DNA of 64,000 bases, from contig CM072162.1 of assembly GCA_036850595.1 (NCBI GenBank), positions 17,227,758-17,291,757 on the forward strand. Direction: 5' to 3'. The position numbers and the translations under genes were made by a program. Positions within the stretch are counted from its first letter, which is position 1; every line of letters begins with the position of its first letter. Under the pieces are notes generated by a model that made no database searches, was not told the origin of the DNA, and was given only the letters and a program-made list of their open reading frames with translations. Origin of the DNA: Rhyacichthys aspro (lineage: Eukaryota; Chordata; Actinopteri; Gobiiformes; Rhyacichthyidae). Below are positions 53,345-64,000 of the stretch, one piece after another.

Positions 53345-56300
53345 GGCCAGAGGCAGAGCTCCACGGCAACCTACAAACTGTGCTTTGATACATTTGGCAG
53401 ATACCAGAGTTTCCGGCTCAGTGTGCTGCAGAGACAAGCTCAATCCATATAGGGCAGATAATAAGGGTTTATTTGATGATGGCAGAGGATAAAATTAGCA
53501 CATGAATAATAATCACTGACCAGAGAGCTGCCTTTTAGTGGACGCTTGGCAGGAGAGAGCATTTTAGAGGCCAGAGCTTCGGAGTCAAAAGAAAGTTGAC
53601 GCTAAAAAAGCATATTGTTAACAGCAGAGCAGCAGTATATGGAAAAGTTCCCAGTGGCTGGAGATGAAAAAAAGGATGCCAGATGCCTGCAGTTGGGCTG
53701 GGTGGAGAGAAATACCACAAACAAACAAGCGATGTCACAAAAGTTACACTCATGGGGGCAACAACTTGTCGGTGAGTGAATTTGAGTTCAGAAACACAGA
53801 GAGGAAAACATCCAGTAAACTTTTCGGAAACAATATTTGGGAATAACAACAACAACATCTATTTTCCGAGTCAACACGAGGCCATCTGGAGCACGTGTTC
53901 AACTACTGCATCTTCCTTCTGTAATTAATAGCGTTCTCCAAAGGGAACGGCCTGATTCAGTGAGAAACTCTCCATATTCTTATATAACTCTTCTCCACAG
54001 GCAGCGTTTTGAGAGCTCTGAGAGAAATGCTCAAATTGAACTTTTGAGAATGAAGCGGTCCTGGTTTGTAATGCAGCTGGCATCTCTTTAGTACAGAGTC
54101 ATTTTCAAAGCATTTCTCCACAAGTGGCATCAAAAACATCTGTTCCCGGGGCAACCGCCCACATGAGAGATCGCTCGGTCCTGACAGGATGGCCCGCAGA
54201 TGTCACGACAAACGGCATGCAAATGTGTATCCAAAAGCCAGACGACCACATTGTGACAGTTACACAACAATACACAAAGTCACAAATGGAACCAGCGGCA
54301 AGACAAATGTAATATGACGTGAGGCCCCAACACAGCTTTTTTTCTTCCAAGACATCTTTTTTTACATCCAACCTTCAGCTTACATTCTAAAATGGAGGCT
54401 TGCACAATATTTCATGCACATATTGACTGTTAATAACAACATCTGTGTGACAATGGGCATCAATGACATATAAAATGTGGTGGTATAAGGAAAAAAACAT
54501 AAATAACTTGTACGTAATATGCTGTGTTTATGTTGATACATGCAAATTAGCCATGGGCAGTTAGGGTTTGATTCAATGAAGCGTCTCCTTCTGCCCCGTA
54601 GTGCGAGGACCTTGTGTGGTGTGTATATAATATGTCACACCAGATGCCAGTCGGCCCTTTACAGACCGCTGTTTCACTCCATAAAAGCTCACATAGGACT
54701 TTAGCTTCTGTGTAAATGGGACACATGCACACAAAAAGGGGATATTTGGCAGGAAATTACAGCAAACTCTCCAAAAGTACAAAGGGCAAGGCCAGACAAA
54801 ATGATTGAAGGTAAAAAGGCAATGCAGTGTTCTGTACAAAAGTCACCACCACTTAAAAGGAAAATCCAGCAGATCCCTCCTTAAGCAAGCATATATGCAT
54901 ATACATGGCACCTGAGAAACCAATCTCATTATCTGATTAAAACTGGCTTTTCAAAATGCATTTAAACATCTTTCGAATGGAAATAGAACTAATTTGAATT
55001 TCTCTCTGTCGAGCTATAATACCTAAATAATGTGTTTTTAGACAAGCTACAGCAGCATGTATATAGCATAGCCGGACTAAGATCGTACTGAACCCTGTGC
55101 TCTGTCCATGCACCAAAGTTACCTGCACAAAGCTGACAGAGTGCAATAGAAAAATACTAATTAAACTGAAAGACTTTGAACACATAGAGATTAATGAGAG
55201 TTTGGGAGAGAAATGCTCAGTCTTGTGAAGAGCTGCAGTGCTACTTGACATCGTTGGCAGTACAACACAGTGACCTCAGCCTCTCTTCTTAGTAAAGGGA
55301 CCTGCTGGAGCTTGATGAAGCGGCAGTAATGCAGCTGTAGAAAAGCTACTGTGTCCAGACTGAATAAGAAGTCTTAGATGGACTCTCTCCTTGTGCTCAG
55401 AGTGGTGTAAAGCCCTGTGCATCATTAGAGAAGTGTGCTTTAGTCCCGTCCACGACTCTGTGAGAGAAAAGGGGGAGGCAATGGGAAATGGTCCGAGTTA
55501 TTTCCATTTGCTCAACCCGTTTATGGAAACATTATAAGAGCGAGGTTCAGTTCTCACGAAGGAGCAAAAGATTCAGGAGAGAGAGAGTATATAGGAGTGA
55601 GACAGGACAGAGTGGTGGTGAATAGAGGAAGGAGTTAGAAAATGCTGCTTTTAGCTGTTTTCTCTGGAAAAGACCCGCTCTGTGTGTGTCCTTATTGTGC
55701 AGTCCCCCTCTGGCAAAGGCCACAAAAGCCTCCATTTATCTGTCCTGAGCATCTAGCCTTATTGAGAACAGGCCCTGAGAGGCAGGCAGCCATCACATGT
55801 GCCAGGCTGACATGGCTTTTCCCTTGTTAACACTTTAGTCTTGCACACAGCGCTGGAGTGAGAGATTACTCCTGCCGACAAACCGCTAAAAAGAACTAGT
55901 ACATCTGTTCCATATATTTGCATTTCTTTGGTTGAGATCACAATGCAGCACTTGACTCGATGGAAAGAGAACATTCTCAGTCAGGCGTGAGAAACCCACC
56001 CCGTCAATGAGGCCTTTTTCCACCCTTTGGTTTCTTTAACCAAGGAAACGACACATCCCAAGGAGCAGCTTGCACCGAACACAATCTGTCAACTTCGCGG
56101 CAGACGGAGAGCGTTTATTCATGATTCTCACTCATCAGTCTCTATTTACCCAGTGTTCTTGGGAGGAGAAAGGGGACCAAGTGCAATTTTAGGACATCGC
56201 AATGTGTGCTATTCAGCAATCTGTGGCTCTAATTGCAGACCGAGAGGAATTTTCTACATCTCTTGCATTGAGGCTCAACAGCTGCAGCTGGCATGGCATG

Positions 56301-57759
56301 TGGTGGGCGTGTACCAAGGGGGTGTGGCAGCTAAAAGGGTGTCAAAGACTAACCTCCCACTGAGAGCCACCCACACGTGTACTTAGCCATAAACACACAA
56401 TGGTACATGCCATTTGTTCAAATTTATAACTGTGGCCCCGTTTTGATGAAGATGTGCTTTTTAATGATCCAAAGTGGCCAGATCTAGTTATGTTCACACC
56501 TGTTCACACAATTAACACCAGTGTCCATGATTGATAACATTTGAAAAGAGACGGTATGTTTACATGATTATTAAATGTAAAATAAATGTGAACATTTCTC
56601 AAAGCAGAAGTCAAGCTATTGCTCTCTCCTTGTGTCTTACTTAGCCCTAACCAGGCCTAAATGCACGGCACGGACCTTGGAGCATAACACAGCCAGTGCT
56701 AGAGCGAGACCCACACAAATTCAAACAAAAAGAGACGCCTTTTATATTCCTTCACCGCTTACTAATCTGTTAATCAATTGTCTTTGTTTGTGGTGTACAA
56801 AGGTCAACCAGACACAGCTCTCCTATTGTTCCAGAAGTAAATACAGTGTGGTTAATATGTAATGTAACTGCAGCATAACAAGCCCTCTTTTAATAAAACA
56901 CTCAGCATGACGTTGTAAGTCTTTCACTGGGAGCCAGGACTGTTCTTTCTTCAAAATGGTGATTACAAGTGCCCCTGCCACACCCCCACAGCCTCAAATA
57001 TCCTATATATGTACATTTTACCAGCAGTCAGTGCAAATTGAAGAGTCAGCAGCAGTAAAAATACCTCAATGAATTGCATTCCTCAGCAGCAGGTGATCTT
57101 CATCCTCTTCCTAAACCTGCTTCTTTGCTCATGTGGTGTACATAGGCAACATAAAAAGACTGGCGTAGCTTCTAGGTCCACGTTTTGTCTTTATTCCCCT
57201 TTGCCACCTCGTTACACCTCACACCATCCCCCTCCAGAGAGCTAAGTGGGCTAAAGTGGGGAGGTAGATGAGCGCGGATGAATTCATCTCTTCCACCAGG
57301 AGCCAAGTGCACTGATCCGACCTGACACCAAGGCCCCCAGTGATCGAGAGACCTCTGACCTTTAGAACTGATCGAGGCCAACGATCTGATGAGCTGCTGT
57401 TACATGGAAGGGGGATGGGCGGGGGCCAAAAACACACACATGTCCCCGTGCACTCAACGTCAGTTTGAGGCGAGAATGATGTGCCGTGTCATAAAAAATG
57501 TAGGAAAATGGAAAAGGAGAGTAATGGCAATATTTATTTTACTGCAAGGAAATACTACCACACTAACAGTAACCAAAATACTGATACTGGGTCTGGGAGG
57601 TCCTATCTTACTACAATACAACTGCATTATGCTTGTATTTATAAGAAAATCTGGCCAATATGACATTAAATCCATATCTTGTTATCTCAATTATAATTAA
57701 TGACTTTCCAGGACAGTTATGTTACCTATGCAACCTGCAAGGGGTTTGATTGTCTTTAG

Positions 57760-57805
57760 AAATTGCTCCTAGTGGGATTAATAAAGTCGTCTCAATCTGA
57801 ATAAG
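57760..57805 (+). mobile_element. LINE/SINE-like 3' tail
   Basis: AATTGCTCCTAGTGGGATTA then ATAAAGTCGTCTCAATCTGA resembles the 'aattgcccctcgggattaataaagt-atct' end found in many fish L2/RTE-type LINEs and SINEs that borrow their tails. No coding part precedes it, so it would be a severely 5'-truncated copy. Confidence 0.4.
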
Positions 57806-60800
57806 TAATTATTAATGTTTGTTTTACTGTTACAACAAATACTTGATTGATTGCCCAGCCCTACTCCCATTGTATTTATATATCCCAAAAGAAGCAGGTG
57901 CCATTAAGTGTGGGCAGTGCGTTGAGAACATCAGCAGGTTATCTACATTTCACACTCTGGGGCACCATAATGCTGCCTTTGTTTGGTCGTTAACAGACAA
58001 AGCTGGTTTAATGAGGGCCCTTCCTGATGGCGATATAGTGGAGGCTTATTTCACGGCACAGCGTATCCTCCAGGAAGGTCTCACCAGTGAATGGGTATGG
58101 AAGTCAGTCCACATTAATATTCATATGTTTCTTAATGAAAGAAGTGAATTCCTTAATGTTCCTACGCTTCAAGTACGGTTCAGGAAAAGGTGAAAAAAGT
58201 GCACAGGAAGGAGTCTGGCCTTAATCACAGAGCTGGCAAGACTTTACAGAAGCATCCTAAATAAGCAGTGATTTCCCTATTCCTCTCTTCCTTATCTCTA
58301 AACTACAGCCGGCTCTGAAGAATGTCAGCAAGATGGCAGCATTGGGAGAAAGCACCAGGCACTGGCGGCTGTTCAACTCACATTCGGGGTCACAAACCTG
58401 GAGGAGCCATGAGGGAAGTCTTGATTTCATTAAAGTAGATTGCAAACCCAGTGATGTATCCAGCAGGGACTGATAAGATGCTCGCCTCCCACAGACCACC
58501 GCTGTAAATACCAATGTGATCTTGGTCCCGGGATACAAAGCCTCCTTCAGCCATTTGTTAAAATTAATAACCCTGTTTGTGCTTGACCTTGAACTACTGC
58601 CTCAGAAATGTAAAATATTTGGATTTCCACCAATAGTATTAGCGCTGCACTGTGGCAGACAGTAATAGCATTCAATACAGAATCAATAACAACCACAGTC
58701 TTCCAGGAAGAGACTCCCCATGGCAAAATCCTATCAAGCAGAGGCTTACTCCCAAGCTGTGAACCCTCATCAGTATCAAGGACAAGAAAATGTTTGCAAA
58801 CCTAAAATATAATACATCGAAAACAAGCTCTGTCGCTGTCGGCGTGTTTTTGACTCATCGGAGCAACAACAGAGCAAAGTGTCAAACCAGTGGTGCAGCA
58901 ACAACTCATGAAGGCAACCAAAGAGCAGTGTAGGCTAACCTGGGAATAGGCTGTGTCTGAGCAACATATCCGCAGGGACCCCAGCCTCAGACTGCCTTTC
59001 AGAGAAAATGAAACAAAATGACAGGAAACAATTAACCTCCATTCATTTCTCTCTTTACAACCCCCTCAAATAGTCAAATGTCATTGCTGCAGAGAATAAA
59101 TGATGGGAATGAGCTCAGTAAATGAGCTGATGAGTGTTCACATGCATCAAGTCACCTGATCAGTTAGTACATTTACATGCACAGGTAAGTTGAGAGAGAG
59201 AACAGATTTATTGACTCTAGGCTTTGCTCATGAGCTGCACTATGACAGATTGAGCTTTTTCCTCTTGACCTTTTATGCCAGAGACCAAAAAGCCACTAAA
59301 TTGTTTAAACCGTGTCCCATCATCTGTCAAAAAATGTGTGGGTCTGGCTCTCGGCCACCCTCAACTATTTATGCATTTACTCTTACTGCATGGTGTGAGG
59401 TCTTTCAAAGATACAGCAGCAGCTCAGCTTTACCTGTGACCTACCAGGAGTGTTAGCTCTAGAAATCTGATTCAGTACAATTTCAGGTGGAAAATATGTT
59501 CTTACCCCAAAGCAGATGTGAATTATATTCTCTCCCGCATCATGTAAACTTATAGATTCGCGTTTAGATGAAACTTGATGTCTTTAAAAACGGGTTATGT
59601 TTTTCCAAAAAACAAGAACCAGCTGGGATAAGGACCACCTCGCCTCTTGTACTACAACATAACATATCTGTAAACAAGTTGGACACATGCGTCGACCCCT
59701 GACCTCAGCAGTGTTTGTGTGCTCCTCCTAAAGACCGAGCATGTTGACGCAGATAAGACGAGCGTAATTATCCAGCTGCTCCCGCGCTCAGATATCCAGC
59801 ACCTGGCTTTGGATATGTTCATTGTGTTTTGGCCCAGTCCCAGTAGGCTCTGTGCTGAACTGTATCTGGCCTCACCGTCCTGTTTACATTTCAGAGCGGT
59901 CCCTGTAAACACACCATAGGCATTTGTTAAACACCACTGCTGCTGGGCATTGTAATAATAAGTACAGAGATCTTTTGTTGTCATCATATATAGGGATGCG
60001 TTACGTAATCCCTATTGCTTTGCTGTGTCTTCTTTTAGGGCGGTATACACCATATAAAGACTAGCATGGACTGTCTAACCCGCTAGCCCCTTTAGCCCCA
60101 GATCCCAGCGTCCCACCCCCTGTGGCTAACCTCCAAACGTCCGCAGCACATTTCAATACACTTGAGTGGAACGGGAGGAGGGGAGCGGTTGATCTCCACA
60201 CTGACAGATGATTACAGAAGCAGGTCACTGTCACTCTAGATCATTATCCTCCGTCAACAGGCTTTACAAATCGCATAAAAGGAGGGCTAGTCAAAATGAT
60301 GCAGCAAAGAAACAGGGGGACAAAAGAAAAACAAGTGAGATGGAATATGCTACTCTAGTTTCCGATTAGCTCTGCTTGGCTGGGCCCATGCTCCTTAAAC
60401 ACGTCGCTGCAGACTTGAGTACAAGGAAAAGGCCAAGTCAACAGTTCAGTTCCTCTCTCCACTTGGAGTAAAAAGGGTTTCCCACACACACCAGTGACTC
60501 CAGTATCCCAGCCCTGTCAAAAATAGTCTTAGCTAACAGCAAGCTACAAGAATAGGCCAAAGGCAACATCATGTAAAGGCATTTTTGTGCTTCAGTAAAT
60601 GGATACAAAGGCTACATAATAATGTTCTGGTTTAATGGCGTGCATGATTCAAAAGTACAAACTAAAAGAGATACATTTTTGCATCTGAGAAAAACCAAAG
60701 GCTGTTTATTTTAACATGGCTATGCTTTGATTTTATTCACTGTGAAAATTACAATGCAAATGACCCCATTCTGGGAATTCCCACAACAAATATTTAGTAA

Positions 60801-63800
60801 AATAAACTCATTAGCATCTAATTTATGAGCTTCAGGAAACACAACCAAAAACAACATTCAAACTGCTTCATAAGCGCTTTTTCAAAACACAATGTCAGTC
60901 TACAGACCATGACTGGACCGTCTCATTTGTCTCATGTGACTGAGCTTGGAAAACAAAAAGACACAGACTTTCTCACAGCTGATAAAAGACTAGAAAGAAG
61001 AAAGTTCCTTCCTGTAAAAGGCTGTTACAAAGAAAAGCTGCATACTTCCCTCTGCACAGGAAAAAGCTTATAGCTCAACACAAACAGTATTAATTCTGCT
61101 CCCAAAGGCTGCAGTGCGCTGGCGAGGTTAAGTGAAGGATACTGACTGTTGACAGCGATGCCTCGATGACGAGCACGCAGCCAGGCAAACAGGCTGGAGC
61201 TGAGCACTTTATGGCACATCTGTCACGGCTCTGCTCCATTTGACTCGTTAATTACAATCAAGCTCTCTTCGAAACAACCCGGTGCACTTTTACACTTTAA
61301 GACAATTCGTCTAACGGCCATTGGGTTAGGTCAATTTGACATTCAAGGGCACAGATTTTTGTAATAAAAGGGGCACGGACAAGGAATACACTTAGAGAGA
61401 ACTGTATGTTTGCATTGCCCTATGTTTTATTAGTAATCGTACATGTTTATGAATGACATTACTGAAAGAAGAGGGGTGTCAATATGGTAATGTATCTAAC
61501 TGTTTTCTGTCATATCTCATTAACAATCCACAGGCATCAGATATTGTTATTCTAAAGCTGTGACAAACGATTCTGTCATTTTCCTGAGTTCCGTCTTCCC
61601 AGAGTCACTACTTGTCAATACTAGACGATAAAATTAATGTAAAAGTAAACACTGAATGCTATTTATCTCAACAACAATAAAAGGTATGGCTACATAGTTA
61701 CATATCTTTACAGTTACAAAACTATTTGGCCTGACTGGATTCCACTGACTCTGAGCAAAAGCATGGGCACACTTCACTTTGCATGTGCACAACTCCACCC
61801 AAGTATAACGTCAATGTAAACCACAGTCATTAAACAAAAAGCAAACATTAAATGTCTAACTACAATATTTAGACATATTTCACACATTAAAATTAAAAAT
61901 AAATACTGTTCAACCCAATTAACTTATATTGACCTCAACAGTGATTATTGTTATTGTGGACAAAGTGAGTATTGAACATTATCATGGGTTACCAGTGGCT
62001 ACCCAGCATTAGTATTTAATAATCAGACATAAAGAGATTGCAGATAAAAATGGCTATCAGCCCGACTCAGTCCGGTCTGCCTGTTCAGAAAGGCCCTTTC
62101 TCTCTCGCTACAGTAAGAAGCAGGTATGCACAGCAGCATTAAACCAAATCCCTTCTTATCTCCCACTGGAGGCTGCCTGTGACCACAGGGGTCAGTTGTC
62201 CCGATTGTCTGAGCCCGCTGAGGGGAACTCAGACCGAGTTAACCCTGTGGGTCACGACTGGTCCTTGGACTCAGTGACCATCGGGTTAATGACTGGCCAG
62301 CGCTCTTTCTCTCCTTTGTAGCTCAGTGACAGACATGAAGACAAAACATCCAGGGAGGGTCAGCAACTTTCAGTGGCCTTTTCCCAACATTCCTGATACG
62401 GACACTAATGAGCCCCCAAGGGAACACATCGGGCCGACAGTAATTCATCTTGGCAAGACACATTTTCCTATATTCCTTACTACTGCAAATCCATAATGTA
62501 TGAACATGGTGCTTTTGGAGTGACATTTATGTTATTGGCTTTGAGAAACCAAGCATGATGCATACACCGGACTGATAAGGCAGTGAAAGGACTGAGCCAA
62601 ATTCCTTCAGTATTTTTCACAAAAGACTAAGTAGGTATTAAGTTTGTAGCTTTGACACCACTACACATTGAAAAATGCTGTGTCAATCTTTACCATTGTT
62701 GATGAAATGGCTGTAGGTCATTCAGCATACGGTCGACTGGTTGTTGTCTAAGTGAATGTGACACAAATCTGCCTGAGGAAAAATGGACCTTAAGGGAACA
62801 ATGTGCTCAAAGGCAATGAAATACAAAGGAGCTAAAAATAAATGTATTAACAATTGTATTTGTATATCAATCAAAACGTTTACAACTATGTTTGTCTTCT
62901 TTTATAAACTGGTGACCCACTTCCACAATTGTATTTACCAAAAGAAAAGAGCTTACAGAGGATTAATGGCGTTCTTTCAGATGGACAGCATCTTCCAGTT
63001 ACATTTGTGTTAACCTCCTGCATCAGATCGACTACAGCTGTGAGCCATAGCCTACTGTACAGATCACATACATCACTCTCTGCCTAGCCCTGATGTCGGA
63101 TATAGCTTAGGCCAGAAAAAACATGTAGAGTTTGTTGAGGTCGTCGTCTGGATGGTCTAAGCCGGTCATAGGATTATGTTTTCATGACCACATTGACACT
63201 ATAATATCTCATGCGTGAACACAGGGCACGGCAATATGTCATTTCAACATGTGTAGAACAAAAGAGCTTCACATCTGTATTAAGGCTATAGGAGAGTATG
63301 TATCATCCACTGCACTGTAGACATCTAATCTCCTGTGATACATCCCTCCATTAAGTATACAGCAGCATGCAGCGATGGCAGAGCTGTCATCACAGGCTCA
63401 AACCTTTAACCTCCACTCGGGCCTAAGTGTGCCACCTCGTCCTCGGTCTGTCAGAGGTTCGGCTGCGTGTCACGGCAGGATGACAGGGTCCTAACCAGAA
63501 ACAGCAAGATGAGCATTTGACTTGTGTCACTTTACCATCTGCTCCATTCAGTAACATACCCTCTAGACATGGCACTGCATCTTTACTTAGTTTACTCTAA
63601 TTCACACTTAGGCTACGCCTTAATGCTCAATTTCTGCTCAGATCTGGAGGATGCATATCATGACATTTTTGCAGATCCAGCTGTGTTTTGTAAAATATAC
63701 TGAGCAGGTTCATTTCACAACAGCACATTTTCAATATATTGAGCAGCGCCCCTTTCAACAACCACATTTGCTAAAATTTTAAGTTGCCATGTGAACTGTG

Positions 63801-64000
63801 CTGTTGAATCATAAGCACATGAAGGAAAACATGGCTTTAAGTCTGCAGTGTGTATTAACTTGGACAATACAAAGAGGGCAGAGCTAATAACACAAAGTCA
63901 AAGTGACATATCCAGCCTACAAAAGCAGACAACAAAGAAAGTGTAAGTGAAATGAAAGCAGTGACAGCAGATAAACCCTGGCATTTGTTTGAATCAGAAC

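Larger units (their letters stand above)
47816..64000. other. Non-coding region, no gene recognised
   Basis: About 16 kb, AT-rich with local GC-richer patches (about 48890-48950, 49255-49400, 51890-52260, 57180-57440, 59740-59890). The longest ORF (51684-52232, minus, 182 codons) matches nothing I know. Possible retroelement remnants lie near 53111-53344 and 57760-57805. It may still be sipa1l2 5' intron or intergenic DNA. Confidence 0.5.

Noticed and set aside
57819..58193. 124-codon plus-strand ORF
   Set aside because: No similarity recognised, no splice context, and it begins in repeat-like sequence; length is compatible with chance.

Overview
This is vertebrate nuclear DNA, almost certainly from a ray-finned (teleost) fish. 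It has short coding exons with GT/AG splice sites separated by introns of 75 nt to 5.8 kb, an AT-rich background, and degenerate copies of interspersed repeats typical of teleosts (for example around 13392-13595 and 9265-9395). No prokaryotic gene organisation, rRNA, tRNA or CRISPR array is visible.

One protein-coding gene is recognisable, on the minus strand: the fish orthologue of SIPA1L2 (SPAR2, signal-induced proliferation-associated 1-like 2), a Rap GTPase-activating protein of neurons and synapses. Fifteen consecutive coding exons were placed by hand from splice sites, reading-phase continuity and family similarity, from the start codon at 37908 down to 133. They join without a frame break into 1482 residues. 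The start lies in a large first coding exon (36411-38154, including 246 nt of 5' UTR). The RapGAP region is spread over exons 3-7 (31857-32045, 27263-27437, 26969-27072, 24875-25032, 23680-24256), the PDZ domain is in exon 8 (17872-18146), and serine-rich tail exons run down to 133. The gene leaves the window at its left edge. By comparison with mammalian family members, roughly 240 C-terminal residues including the SPAR C-terminal/coiled-coil part are not here.

From 38155 to 64000 (about 26 kb) no coding exon was recognised. This is probably the long 5' intron and/or upstream flank of the same gene. It holds a CpG-rich block at about 47371-47815, a possible LINE-derived fragment near 53111-53258, a LINE/SINE-like tail near 57760, homopolymer tracts, and otherwise AT-rich DNA with only chance ORFs.

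The most interesting observations are: (1) a 5' UTR with five short upstream ORFs, several linked to the next start by overlapping stop/start codons, the last stop overlapping the main ATG; (2) a 75-nt intron (6596-6670) that is a multiple of three and stop-free, so retention would add 25 residues in frame; (3) two in-frame acceptor choices for exon 10, 66 nt apart; (4) absence from exon 14 of a segment that I recall as conserved in mammalian paralogues; (5) loss of one cysteine of an N-terminal CxxC pair. No wholly new gene system was found.
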